DNA of 24,313 bases from an uncultured Bacilli bacterium (GTDB taxonomy: Bacteria > Bacillota_I > Bacilli_A > RF39 > UBA660). The first letter of the stretch is position 1, and the number at the start of each line of letters is the position of its first letter. The notes under the pieces are model-generated. The model was not told the DNA's origin. It did not search any database and saw only the letters and a program-made list of their open reading frames with translations. The stretch lies in contig CAJUKM010000007.1 in the NCBI GenBank assembly GCA_910587535.1, positions 17,328 through 41,640 of the forward strand, given 5' to 3'. Position numbers and translations under genes: made by a program. Below, one piece after another: positions 1-8,160 of the stretch.

Positions 1-722
1 GGATAATTAAAAAATTGAGAAAGTTGTTATCTCCTGAAATAGAACAAGAAAAAAAATATATATTTAACGATAATTCTAAAGATCCTTTAGGGGAGTTTAA
101 ACAAGTGCAGGGCATTTTAGATCTTCACGATGGCTCTTATAAAGAAAACGACGGTCAATATTATGACCTTTTGGGCATATTGAATTCGGAACATATAAAT
201 TTGAGACAGAGAAATAGTGAAGATATGGAGTGGACTCTTAAAAGACCTGTCAAAGATAGTTCTTCGATATCTAAAAGAGATGAAAAAGACTTTTCTTCTA
301 AAGAAGACGCTTTAGAATTTTTGAGATGCGAATGGGGTATAAAACTTGACGATGTAGAAAAGGAACTGCGATTGAAAACGAAAAGAGTCAAATATTTATT
401 CGAGTGCTATGGAGGATTTTTTGAACTCGTATTCGATAAAACGTTACCTATTGTGACGGTATAGAATATCCTGCATTTCACATGATAGAGTGCGAATTAA
501 AAAGTGGAAATTCTACCGGATTATATTTTATAAGTAAAAAACTTAAAGAATTCGAATTCCTTAGTGAAGTCAATATTTCGAAAAGAGAGATTGCCGAAGG
601 AATCGTAAGTGGAGTGACACCTGTTGGCAGTAGATTAAAATTTACAGGTAATCAGAGTAACAGATTTTGAATATGTGAACGCGATAAAGTTTATAAGACC
701 TTTGTTGTTAAACTATATGTAA
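1..722 (+). pseudogene. CYTH-domain protein, frameshifted twice, 5' end may lie outside window
   Basis: CYTH proteins (adenylate cyclase CyaB / thiamine triphosphatase superfamily) are tunnel-fold enzymes that bind triphosphates and metal. The N-terminus carries the family signature ExExK (E-Q-E-K-K, encoded about 42-56), followed by an NLRQRN / WTLKRP strand pair typical of the fold. The first frame is open from position 3 and stops at 462-464 after FELVFDKT. Homology-like sequence continues in the -1 frame (VTYCDGIEYPAFHMIECELKSG region, about 443-640), which includes the expected ECELKSG strand. A second shift near 635-648 returns to the first frame (VIRVTDFEYVNAIKFIRP) and ends at TAA 720-722. 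The reading frame therefore breaks twice, near A/T runs. The only candidate start is TTG at 15; an upstream start is possible. This looks like a decayed gene, although sequencing error cannot be excluded. The substrate is unknown. Confidence 0.65.
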
Positions 723-732
723 TGTGGTATCA

Positions 733-738
733 TATAAT
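733..738 (+). promoter_or_regulatory. Possible -10 element for the CmpB-like gene
   Basis: A perfect TATAAT lies 20 nt before the ATG at 759, with an AAAGGAG ribosome binding site in between. No convincing -35 box sits at the right distance, so this is only a tentative promoter. Confidence 0.35.
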
Positions 739-758
739 AGAAAAAAAGGAGTTTTTCT

Positions 759-1391
759 ATGAGGGAGTACACTTATTATTTTTGGACTTTTATGTTTGGG
801 AGTTTCATGGGAGTAATAATAGAGACTCTTTGGTGCATGTTAAAAAATAAAAAAATTGAGTCGCGAAAAGGTTTAATTTTTGGACCTTTTAATCCACTTT
901 ACGGATTTGCAGCGGCCGTATTGAGTTTTTCTTTTAGATGTATGAGCGAACAAACGATAGGAAGAATGTTTTTGATAGGTATCGTAGTACCTTCTTTAAT
1001 AGAATATTTATGTTCTTATTATCAAGAAAAAATAACAGGACGTATATCATGGAACTATCAAAAATTCAGATGGAATTTAAACGGACGCATCAATCTAATT
1101 TATTCTCTCATGTGGGGAGTTCTATCAATATATTGGTTTAGTTATTTTATTCCAATTATTGATGAAGCAATGCCATTTTTCTATGAGCACAGAGGGATGA
1201 CTATTTTTGTGAGTGTTATGATGGCACTAGATTGTTTTATCTCACTAGCGGCAAGCATTAGAAGAAAGCAGAGACAAAAGAATATATATGCTAAGACTAA
1301 GTTTCTAAAGCATATAGATTATATTTATACAGACGAACTCATGGATAAGATTTATCCTAATTCCGAGTGTGTAGACGAAGAGCCCAAGTGA
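759..1391 (+). CDS. Putative ABC-transporter type IV / CmpB-family membrane protein
   Basis: A 210-residue integral membrane protein that matches the CmpB-like family (PF06541) by eye: an N-terminal helix with GSFMGVIIETLWC, then the conserved RKGLIFGPFNPLYGF block at about residues 36-50, three to four further hydrophobic segments and a basic, cytoplasmic C-terminus. The family is common and often single-copy in Bacillota. It is named as a putative ABC transporter, but no ATPase or substrate-binding gene is adjacent here and its real role is not established. The start is set by AAAGGAG about 8 nt upstream. The gene stands alone between its own possible promoter and a terminator whose loop contains the stop codon. 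Family membership is fairly secure; function is unknown. Confidence 0.85.
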   Translation: MREYTYYFWTFMFGSFMGVIIETLWCMLKNKKIESRKGLIFGPFNPLYGFAAAVLSFSFRCMSEQTIGRMFLIGIVVPSLIEYLCSYYQEKITGRISWNYQKFRWNLNGRINLIYSLMWGVLSIYWFSYFIPIIDEAMPFFYEHRGMTIFVSVMMALDCFISLAASIRRKQRQKNIYAKTKFLKHIDYIYTDELMDKIYPNSECVDEEPK

Positions 1392-1402
1392 GGCTTTTTT
1401 TG
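1378..1402 (+). terminator. Rho-independent terminator overlapping a stop codon
   Basis: The arms AAGAGCC and GGCTTTT pair (one G-U) around a seven-base loop that contains the TGA stop of the CmpB-like gene, followed by a run of seven T. The terminator uses the last codons of the gene as its 5' arm. Confidence 0.75.
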
Positions 1403-1440
1403 TTTAAAAACGATTATGACTTAAATAATAATTTATAGCA

Positions 1441-1449
1441 TGATATAAT
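1441..1449 (+). promoter_or_regulatory. Extended -10 promoter directly in front of an ATG
   Basis: TGA-TATAAT is an extended -10 (TGn plus a perfect TATAAT). The ATG of the ligase-like gene begins only six bases after the -10, where transcription would be expected to start. No ribosome binding site fits between them, suggesting a leaderless message. Confidence 0.6.
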
Positions 1450-1455
1450 GAGATT

Positions 1456-2892
1456 ATGAAAAATAAAAATATGTTTAAAATGATTTTGATAATCTTTTTT
1501 ATAACGTTTCCTATATTCGATATAATATATCTTTATAGTCACGTTACTACACTTATCAGAGTGTTTTTGTTACTTTTTTTTGCATTAGTGACATTCTGGA
1601 TGCATAAAGAGTCGAAAAGAGACTTTGCTTTTTTGCTATCGTATTATTTAGCACTATTAGGTTTTTGGGGAATAGAAATATTACACAGTAGAGGATTTAA
1701 TTCTCTTGTTCCTAGCAATTTTAGTGCGATTATGGAAGCAACAACTTTGTTGAAATTATCTATGCCGTTTACTATTTTATATATTTTAAAGTATCAAGAG
1801 CTTAGTAGAAAAGATTTCTTTCTCGTCATAAAAGTGTGGACTTTTATGATAGCGGGTAGTATCGTTTTCTTTAATATATGTGGATTCTCTTTGTCATCGT
1901 ATACAGATCAAATCACTAGGTATAGCATATTCTCTTGGTCTAAGAGTGTTTCCGTATTGGATTCGGCTACAAAAGGTTTTTTTGCTGTTGCTAATCAGGA
2001 AGCAGTTTTATTATTGATGTTAGAAATCTTGTCTATTTATGGTTTTTTATACGACAAAAAAAATCTAATAGTAAATGTAATTTTAGTAGTACTAGCTTGT
2101 CTGATGCTCGGGACTAGAGTATCAACCTATGGAGGTATATTATCATTTATTACTTTTGGAGTTTTATATCTGGTATTTAATTTATTTTTTAAAGAGAAAA
2201 TTTCTAAGCGTGTCATATGGCTTTTGCCAATCTTCATGGGATGGTGTCTCCTATTACCTATTTCACCAAACTCTAATCGTGTGTCCGAAATGAAACAAGC
2301 TAACGAGCACCTCGAAAATAGTGTCGAAAAAGAGAATGACAGTAATGTATTTGAGAATACTACAGAAAATAATAATGAGCCTCTAAACGACTATGATCGA
2401 TTTGTAAAGCTCATAAATAAAGATATTATTGGAGAACAATTTTACGAACAGTTTTATCCCTTTAAATATGATCAAGAATTTTGGATGGAAATTGTAGAGA
2501 ATCAAAACAGTATAAACTATAACTATCGAAAAATCGAGACTGCAATAGTAGAAAGAATGATAGAAGTAGATGGAAGATGGTCTAATAAATTATTCGGTAT
2601 AACAAATTCTAGAATTCAAAATGTAGGAAATTTGGAAAGAGACTTTGTTTTGCATTACTATGCTTTTGGGATAGTTGGCGTAATGTTAACGTTATCTTTC
2701 TACTTTTATTCGATCTTTTTAACTTTTAAAAACACTATTAAAACTAGGACATTTATAGACTTCGCAATATTATCTTGTCTTTGTCTTTTTATGATGGCTT
2801 CTTTCTTATCTGGCAATTCGATAAACTTCTTAGCAACAATCGTACCTATGGCATTTGTAGTGAGTTTTTCTGGAAAATTAAAAGATTGCTAG
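1456..2892 (+). CDS. O-antigen ligase / polysaccharide polymerase-like membrane protein
   Basis: A 478-residue polytopic membrane protein with about ten or more hydrophobic segments and one large polar extracytoplasmic loop at about residues 265-395, the layout of WaaL/Wzy-type proteins. A GTRVSTYGGILSF segment at about 216-228 sits where the family has its conserved T-x-(S)R-(G/A) motif before the loop. Such proteins transfer or polymerise undecaprenyl-linked glycans on the outer face of the membrane. It lies just upstream of an ABC polysaccharide exporter and many glycosyltransferases, so it probably ligates or polymerises that glycan. Polymerase and ligase cannot be told apart from sequence. 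The ATG at 1456 has no ribosome binding site and is so close to the -10 that the message may be leaderless; the next in-frame ATGs at 1471 and 1480 have none either. Confidence 0.75.
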   Translation: MKNKNMFKMILIIFFITFPIFDIIYLYSHVTTLIRVFLLLFFALVTFWMHKESKRDFAFLLSYYLALLGFWGIEILHSRGFNSLVPSNFSAIMEATTLLKLSMPFTILYILKYQELSRKDFFLVIKVWTFMIAGSIVFFNICGFSLSSYTDQITRYSIFSWSKSVSVLDSATKGFFAVANQEAVLLLMLEILSIYGFLYDKKNLIVNVILVVLACLMLGTRVSTYGGILSFITFGVLYLVFNLFFKEKISKRVIWLLPIFMGWCLLLPISPNSNRVSEMKQANEHLENSVEKENDSNVFENTTENNNEPLNDYDRFVKLINKDIIGEQFYEQFYPFKYDQEFWMEIVENQNSINYNYRKIETAIVERMIEVDGRWSNKLFGITNSRIQNVGNLERDFVLHYYAFGIVGVMLTLSFYFYSIFLTFKNTIKTRTFIDFAILSCLCLFMMASFLSGNSINFLATIVPMAFVVSFSGKLKDC

Positions 2893-2914
2893 CATATGCG
2901 CTTTATAGTATAAT
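2886..2914 (+). promoter_or_regulatory. Sigma-A promoter of the glycan export/assembly operon
   Basis: TTGCTA, 17 bp, TATAAT. The -35 overlaps the stop codon of the preceding gene. An AGAAAGG ribosome binding site follows before the ATG at 2939. There is no terminator between the ligase-like gene and this promoter, so read-through is possible. Confidence 0.7.
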
Positions 2915-2938
2915 AATCTAAAAGAAAGGTGATATATT

Positions 2939-3730
2939 ATGGCTATGATAAAAAATATCATATACAGTTTTAATAAATACAAATTTTTGTTAACTCAATT
3001 AGTATCAAGAGATTTTAAAGTTAAATATAAAAGAAGCGTCTTGGGTATTTTGTGGAGTTTATTATATCCAGTATTGACTATGACCGTCATGGCTTTAGTT
3101 TTTACTAATATGTTTAATATGAGAACTCCTGGAGTGAATTATTTAGTGTATCTCATGTCTGGGCTAGTAATGTTTAACTATTTCAGTGAGGCTTCAAATC
3201 TTGCGATGAGCAGTATAGTAGCAAATTTTAGTTTGATAAATAAAGTTTACATGCCAAAATATATCTTTCCACTTTCTAAATGTCTTTTCGTAGGAATAAA
3301 CTTTTTACTAACATTGATCCCTCTATATGCCCTAATATTCATAACGGGAACAGGAGTCAACATATATCACTTACTGTTACCGTTCGTATTCCTTTGTCTT
3401 TTTATGTTTACTTTGGGGTTTGGTTTTATATTGGCTGCAGTCTCAGTTTTTTTAAGAGATATGTTCTACATATATGGTGTTGTCATAACACTTTGGACTT
3501 ATATGACCCCTATAATGTATAGTTTCTCAATGATATCTGAGGAAATACAATGGATCTTTAAGTTAAATCCCCTTTATTGGTTTATAAAGTTTGCAAGAGA
3601 TATAATTCTTTATAATCAAGTTCCAGCTTTAAACGTTTGGATCTATTCGTTTATTTGTGGGTTTGGCTTCTTAGTGTTGGGAGCATTTATATTCAAAAAA
3701 AATCAAGATAAATTTATCTACTATGTATAG
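2939..3730 (+). CDS. ABC-2 type polysaccharide exporter, permease subunit (Wzm/TagG type)
   Basis: A 263-residue permease with the layout of Wzm/TagG/RfbA transporters: an N-terminal amphipathic stretch ending RDFKVKYKRSVLGILWSLLYP (about residues 24-44), the hallmark of the ABC-2 polysaccharide export family, then six hydrophobic segments. It should pair with the ATPase encoded 9 nt downstream to move a lipid-linked glycan, finished in the cytoplasm, across the membrane. The ribosome binding site is AGAAAGG, 9 nt before the ATG. First gene of an uninterrupted same-strand run to 12307. In this type of organism the cargo could be a teichoic-acid-like or rhamnan-like wall polymer or a capsule; the sequence does not say which. 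Confidence 0.9.
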   Translation: MAMIKNIIYSFNKYKFLLTQLVSRDFKVKYKRSVLGILWSLLYPVLTMTVMALVFTNMFNMRTPGVNYLVYLMSGLVMFNYFSEASNLAMSSIVANFSLINKVYMPKYIFPLSKCLFVGINFLLTLIPLYALIFITGTGVNIYHLLLPFVFLCLFMFTLGFGFILAAVSVFLRDMFYIYGVVITLWTYMTPIMYSFSMISEEIQWIFKLNPLYWFIKFARDIILYNQVPALNVWIYSFICGFGFLVLGAFIFKKNQDKFIYYV

Positions 3731-3739
3731 GAGGATCAT

Positions 3740-4510
3740 ATGGCAAAGGATGACGTGATGATCGAAGTTAAAGATGTATCAATGAGATTTAACTTGGGAA
3801 TCGAAAAAGGTTTTTCTTTAAAACAGGGGTTTATAGATATATTTAACAAAAAAGTTAGAGAAGATCGAAAAGAGCAAAAGCAAAGAAACGATTTTTGGGC
3901 TTTATCTCATCTCGATTTTTCAGTAGAAAAAGGTGAGGTCGTCGGACTTATCGGTTCGAATGGTGCAGGGAAGTCTACACTTTTAAAAATTGTAGCAGGA
4001 GTAATGAAACCTACTCAAGGTAAGATTAATACATATGGAAATATATGTCCTATGATCGAACTCGGAGCAGGATTCGACAGTCAGTTAACTGCAAGAGAGA
4101 ATATTTACTTAAACGGAGCAGTTATGGGTTACTCTAAAGAGTTTATAGATTCGAAGTTTGACGAGATAGTAGAATTTTCCGAGTTAAAAGATTTTTTAGA
4201 TGTACCAGTTCAAAACTTTTCTTCAGGTATGGTTGCAAGATTAGCTTTTTCGATCGCAACAGTCGTAGATCCAGAAATTTTAATAGTCGATGAGATACTA
4301 TCCGTCGGAGATTTGGCATTTCAAACGAAGAGTGAAGAAAAGATGATGCAGATGATAAATGGGGGGACAACAGTGCTATATGTCTCACATTCTTTGGATT
4401 CAATAAAAAAGTTATGTGATAAAGTCGTATGGATAGAGCATGGTTTAATGAAAAAAATTGGCGGTAAGGAATTGTGTGATGAATATTTTGAATACATGAA
4501 AAACAAATAG
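3740..4510 (+). CDS. ABC-type polysaccharide exporter, ATP-binding subunit (Wzt/TagH type)
   Basis: A 256-residue ATPase with Walker A GSNGAGKST (residues 72-80), a conserved MIELGAGFDSQLTARENI block (about 105-122), signature NFSSGM (about 159-164), Walker B ILIVDE (180-185) and switch histidine in YVSHS (about 214-218). The GAGF-x-LTxRENI block is characteristic of polysaccharide/teichoic acid exporters (Wzt, TagH, RfbB). It ends shortly after the nucleotide-binding domain, so it has no C-terminal carbohydrate-binding domain such as seen in long Wzt proteins; length alone argues against cap-dependent chain-length control. It should energise the permease encoded immediately upstream. AGGAGG, overlapping the permease stop, sets the start. 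Confidence 0.92.
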   Translation: MAKDDVMIEVKDVSMRFNLGIEKGFSLKQGFIDIFNKKVREDRKEQKQRNDFWALSHLDFSVEKGEVVGLIGSNGAGKSTLLKIVAGVMKPTQGKINTYGNICPMIELGAGFDSQLTARENIYLNGAVMGYSKEFIDSKFDEIVEFSELKDFLDVPVQNFSSGMVARLAFSIATVVDPEILIVDEILSVGDLAFQTKSEEKMMQMINGGTTVLYVSHSLDSIKKLCDKVVWIEHGLMKKIGGKELCDEYFEYMKNK

Positions 4511-4519
4511 GAGTAGATT

Positions 4520-5824
4520 ATGAGACAGACAGATTACAAAAAAAAATACGATGAACTTTTAGAAAAATATGAAGCTTTAGAAAGCGAGTTTAAGATAATG
4601 AACCGTGAACTTTACTATATCAAATGTTCACGGCTTTATAAGATGACTTTAGTTTTGAGAAAGGCGATTAGACCTGTAAGAAAAGCGACAAGTTTTTTAA
4701 ATCCTAAAAATGCAAAGGTTAAAAAAATTAACAAGTTTTTAAAAGATAATTCTAAAGTTGCAATAATTCCATGCTCTTTTGAATTTGACGATATCGTCAA
4801 TCAACGCCCTATAAATTACGCCAAATATCTATCTAATTTAGGATACCGTGTTCTATATGTCGTCTGGCAATGGGATGAAAATACAGAAATAAATAACGCT
4901 TACAAAATCGTGCACGAAAACGTGCTGCAAATACCTTTATACGATTTCTTAAAATTTGATTTAGACTTTTCAATAGCAAAGAATAAAATCTTTTACATCA
5001 ATTTTCCGAATGAAATTTTTTCTGTAAAAGCATATGAACTTAGAGAACAAGGTTTTTTTATCCATTATGATATCATGGACGATTGGGAAGAATTTCAAAA
5101 AGTCGGACAAGCCGATTGGTTTATTAAAAGTGTTGAAGAACAGTTGATCTTAAGTGCCGATTATGTATCAGCAGTTTCACCTTTTCTAGTAGACAAGTTT
5201 AAAAATTTGAGAAATGATATCGCTCTTTCTCCAAACGGTTACTATATACATATGACAGGTGAAAATAACAAGAATATTGCCCGCAGAGAGATCGAAAATG
5301 GAAAAATCAATATCGGATATTTTGGTCACCTAACCGATTCATGGTTTAATTGGGATATGATAATATCTCTTGCCAAAAAAAATTCTAACTACTGCTTTCA
5401 CATAATAGGTTATGGTTTATCGGAAGAAACTGAAGAAAGAATAGAAAAATGTGATAATATAACATATTACGGAAAAGTTCCTATGACCCAATTATATCAA
5501 TATGTAAGAGATTGGAATATCGGGATAATTCCTTTTAAAGAATTGACTCTTGCAAAGGCAGTCGATCCGATAAAGATATACGAATATATATTTATGGGAT
5601 TACCAACTATAGTTAGCGGTATCAAACATTTATCATCTTATCCCAATACTTTTGTAATAGAAACTGTAGGAGAGTTCGAAAAAATAGTAGAAAAGATTAC
5701 AATAGATTCTAACATCATCAAGAATGCCGATTCATTTTTAGAGAATTCGACATGGGAAGCTCGTTTTGAGAAGATGATGGAAGAATACGTTGGTAAGGGA
5801 GTGAGCGATCTTTATGAAGACTAA
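4520..5824 (+). CDS. GT-B glycosyltransferase with N-terminal coiled coil
   Basis: A 434-residue cytoplasmic protein. Residues 1-50 are rich in heptad-like K/E/L (KKYDELLEKYEALESEF) and probably form a coiled coil, followed by a basic segment that may touch the membrane. The rest resembles a GT-B fold transferase: IGYFGHLTDSWFNWDMI (about 270-286) opens the donor-binding domain and DPIKIYEYIFMGLPTIVSG (about 354-372) matches the nucleotide-sugar-binding motif of group 1 transferases. The C-terminal half is recognisably paralogous to the proteins at 6874 and 12892. Ribosome binding site AGGAG, 10 nt after the ATPase gene. It likely adds a sugar to the exported glycan; donor and acceptor are unknown. 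The stop overlaps the next gene by 11 nt. Confidence 0.8.
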   Translation: MRQTDYKKKYDELLEKYEALESEFKIMNRELYYIKCSRLYKMTLVLRKAIRPVRKATSFLNPKNAKVKKINKFLKDNSKVAIIPCSFEFDDIVNQRPINYAKYLSNLGYRVLYVVWQWDENTEINNAYKIVHENVLQIPLYDFLKFDLDFSIAKNKIFYINFPNEIFSVKAYELREQGFFIHYDIMDDWEEFQKVGQADWFIKSVEEQLILSADYVSAVSPFLVDKFKNLRNDIALSPNGYYIHMTGENNKNIARREIENGKINIGYFGHLTDSWFNWDMIISLAKKNSNYCFHIIGYGLSEETEERIEKCDNITYYGKVPMTQLYQYVRDWNIGIIPFKELTLAKAVDPIKIYEYIFMGLPTIVSGIKHLSSYPNTFVIETVGEFEKIVEKITIDSNIIKNADSFLENSTWEARFEKMMEEYVGKGVSDLYED

Positions 5825-6890
5825 AGTTTTAATCGTATATCAGTTCGCGACTTTTGGTGGAGTCGAGAGAGTAATGCTCAATAGAGCAGAAGCTTTCAAA
5901 CTTTATGGAGAAAATTATAAATTGTATATCTATTTCTATGAGGATTACGGTGCTAAGGAATCTCTAAGAAGCTACATTAAAAAAGAAGAGTTGGATGAGT
6001 ATATCGAAATAATTGACGACTTCAAAGTTGAAGATTATGATTATGTCTTTACGATAGATACACCGCAGTTATTCGAGCAGTCGAATATCTTACCGCAAAA
6101 TGTATTCGTCGAATCACACACTGTCGAGAAAAAATATAGAACATATCTGAAAAAGTATTTCTCATCTGTTCGAAAGGTCATCGTGCCTTCTCAAGTGTTC
6201 TATGATCAGTTGGTGAGCGAATACGGAGATGTGATCAAAGACAAGTTATATGTTCTTAGCAATTTTGTTTTGAGTGACATGAAAAAAAGCGACGAAAAGA
6301 TAACGCTGAACTTACCAGAGTGGACTCAAAAAATTGCGTTCTATTTTGGAAGAATCGACGAGAATAAAAATATCAAAGAATTTGTCTCCATCTTAAAAGA
6401 ATATAGAGAACAGTATGGCGAAGATATTCTTGGGGTAATCGTCGGGAAAATAGATCCAGAATATAAATTTTGGGAACATATTAAAGAAGAAGATATGTCT
6501 GATAAAATCGTTATCCTTCCTCCAATAAAATTTGAAAAAATAGATTTGTTGTTGAATGCTTTAAAGAATAAAAAAGCTGTCTTCGTTTCATCTTCTCGTG
6601 GAGAGACTTTCAGCTTGTCTTCTGCCGAAGCGATATCTGCTTCAATACCTTCAGTATTATCCGATATCGATGCACATAAAGAATTAGTCGGAGAAAACGA
6701 CAAGTTCTTATACACATTAGGTGATGCTTCTGAAGGTGCTAAAAAGTTGGATCGAGCATTTAAGAAGTATGATGAGTATGCACAGGAAATTTCCAAATAT
6801 AAATCTCTTTTCTCCTCTAAAAATTTTATAGATAGCTGGAATTTATTACTCGGTAAAGATTCTGTGAAAACTGATGAAGATGATAACTAA
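5814..6890 (+). CDS. GT4-family glycosyltransferase
   Basis: A 358-residue GT-B transferase of the GT4 type. The N-terminus has FATFGGVERVMLNRAEAF (about residues 11-28), the typical G-G-x-E loop region of retaining group 1 enzymes. FYFGRIDENKNIKEFVSIL (about 175-193) opens the second domain. The EX7E motif is present in SRGETFSLSSAEAISASIPSV. It probably transfers a hexose or related sugar from a nucleotide donor to the growing glycan on the cytoplasmic face. The start overlaps the preceding gene by 11 nt and the end overlaps the next by 17 nt, indicating translational coupling. This protein is not obviously part of the paralogous trio at 4520, 6874 and 12892. Sugar specificity cannot be read from the sequence. 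Confidence 0.85.
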   Translation: MKTKVLIVYQFATFGGVERVMLNRAEAFKLYGENYKLYIYFYEDYGAKESLRSYIKKEELDEYIEIIDDFKVEDYDYVFTIDTPQLFEQSNILPQNVFVESHTVEKKYRTYLKKYFSSVRKVIVPSQVFYDQLVSEYGDVIKDKLYVLSNFVLSDMKKSDEKITLNLPEWTQKIAFYFGRIDENKNIKEFVSILKEYREQYGEDILGVIVGKIDPEYKFWEHIKEEDMSDKIVILPPIKFEKIDLLLNALKNKKAVFVSSSRGETFSLSSAEAISASIPSVLSDIDAHKELVGENDKFLYTLGDASEGAKKLDRAFKKYDEYAQEISKYKSLFSSKNFIDSWNLLLGKDSVKTDEDDN

Positions 6891-8160
6891 AATCAAGGAT
6901 ATTTATAATCGAGAAGGAATTTTGTCTGTAGGTAAAAGAGGAGTAAAATATATAATCAATAGGATAAGGATTGGACTTTTAAAAAAAGTTACCTATATGA
7001 TCAAAAAAAGTAAGATAAATGCTAGTTTGGATGAAATGTTTTCCGGTGACTATGAAAGAATTATAGTATTTCGTGGAACCTTTGGGTGGAATACTAAACT
7101 TTTTCAAAGACATCAACAGATCGCTAAAAGTTTAGCAAAAGAGAAGTGCTTGATGTTATTCGAAGTTACCAGACACACTGAAAAAGTGAACTTTTTAAAT
7201 AAAGTATCAGAAAACTTATATTTGATAGATTATGAGCTAGATCTATTCGTTGTAGAGTTGAATAGGCGGATTAATGATTCAGGTAAACCGACATATTTGC
7301 AAATTTATTCTACTGCGTGGGATATCGACTTTAAAGTAATAGAGAGCTATATCAGTAGCGGTTACACTTTACTATATGAGTATATAGATGAATTAAATCC
7401 AGTTGTCGCTGGGTTAGATTACATACCAGAAAATGTTATTAAGATATTCGATTATGCCCTTAAAAATAAAGATGTCTTGGTCGTAACAAGTGCTTCGAGG
7501 TTATACGATAACGCTCGAGATTTGAGGAAAACTGATGAATTTATAACACTTTCTAGCAATGGAGTAGATGTTGCACATTTTTTCGAACACGACTATAAGA
7601 ATGTCGAATGTATGGAAGAAATAAAAAGTAACTATGACCTAATAATCGGTTACTATGGTGCGATTGCGACGTGGTTCGATTACGACACAGTAAAAGAATT
7701 AGCCAAAAAAAATCCAAATGTAGCTTTTGTCATCATCGGAGTGGTTTGTGACAATTCACTTAAAGAATCTAGGCTAGAAGAATGTAGCAACGTGTTCATA
7801 ATGGAAGCATTAGATTATGATATCCTACCCGATTATGCAAACTATTTCGACATAGCATGGATACCTTTTAAGATAAACGACGTCACAAAATCTACCAATC
7901 CAGTTAAAGCGTTCGAATATATGGCTTTAGGGAAGTTTATCATCTCTTCCGATTTGCCAGAATGTCGTAAGTATAAAAGCATAAATATCGCTAAAAATTA
8001 TGAAGAATATCAAAAACTTATAGATGAATTTAGAGAAAGAGCAGATGAAGATTATAAGAAATTACTAAAAAAAGAAGCTTTAGAAAACTCTTGGGATAAT
8101 AGAGCTAAAGACATCCTTATGTTGATGGAGAGGTATGAAGAATATGAAAGAAAGAATTAA
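6874..8160 (+). CDS. Glycosyltransferase (paralog of the one at 12892)
   Basis: A 428-residue GT-B transferase. The N-terminal region has RGTFGWNTKLFQRHQQIAK (about residues 66-84), an acceptor-domain start also seen in the 12892 protein as RSSFGYEHPLWQRPQHI. Shared blocks with that paralog include SNGVDVAHF, YYGAIATWFDYD and NPVKAFEYMALGKF with DLPECRKY downstream. The second domain binds the nucleotide sugar. It is preceded by about 60 residues of basic and hydrophobic sequence also shared with the paralog, possibly a membrane contact. The gene overlaps both neighbours, with no good ribosome binding site at 6874 or at the alternative ATG 6880, so translation probably depends on coupling. 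Donor and acceptor are unknown. Confidence 0.83.
   Translation: MKMITKIKDIYNREGILSVGKRGVKYIINRIRIGLLKKVTYMIKKSKINASLDEMFSGDYERIIVFRGTFGWNTKLFQRHQQIAKSLAKEKCLMLFEVTRHTEKVNFLNKVSENLYLIDYELDLFVVELNRRINDSGKPTYLQIYSTAWDIDFKVIESYISSGYTLLYEYIDELNPVVAGLDYIPENVIKIFDYALKNKDVLVVTSASRLYDNARDLRKTDEFITLSSNGVDVAHFFEHDYKNVECMEEIKSNYDLIIGYYGAIATWFDYDTVKELAKKNPNVAFVIIGVVCDNSLKESRLEECSNVFIMEALDYDILPDYANYFDIAWIPFKINDVTKSTNPVKAFEYMALGKFIISSDLPECRKYKSINIAKNYEEYQKLIDEFRERADEDYKKLLKKEALENSWDNRAKDILMLMERYEEYERKN

Noticed and set aside
436..455. Programmed -1 frameshift joining the two CYTH frames
   Set aside because: The bases around the break do not form an X-XXY-YYZ slippery heptamer in the zero frame, no strong downstream hairpin is evident, and a second independent break follows near 640.
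6341..6796. 151-codon minus-strand frame
   Set aside because: Antisense to the GT4 transferase, whose motifs and reading frame are clear; composition is that of a complement of a coding region.
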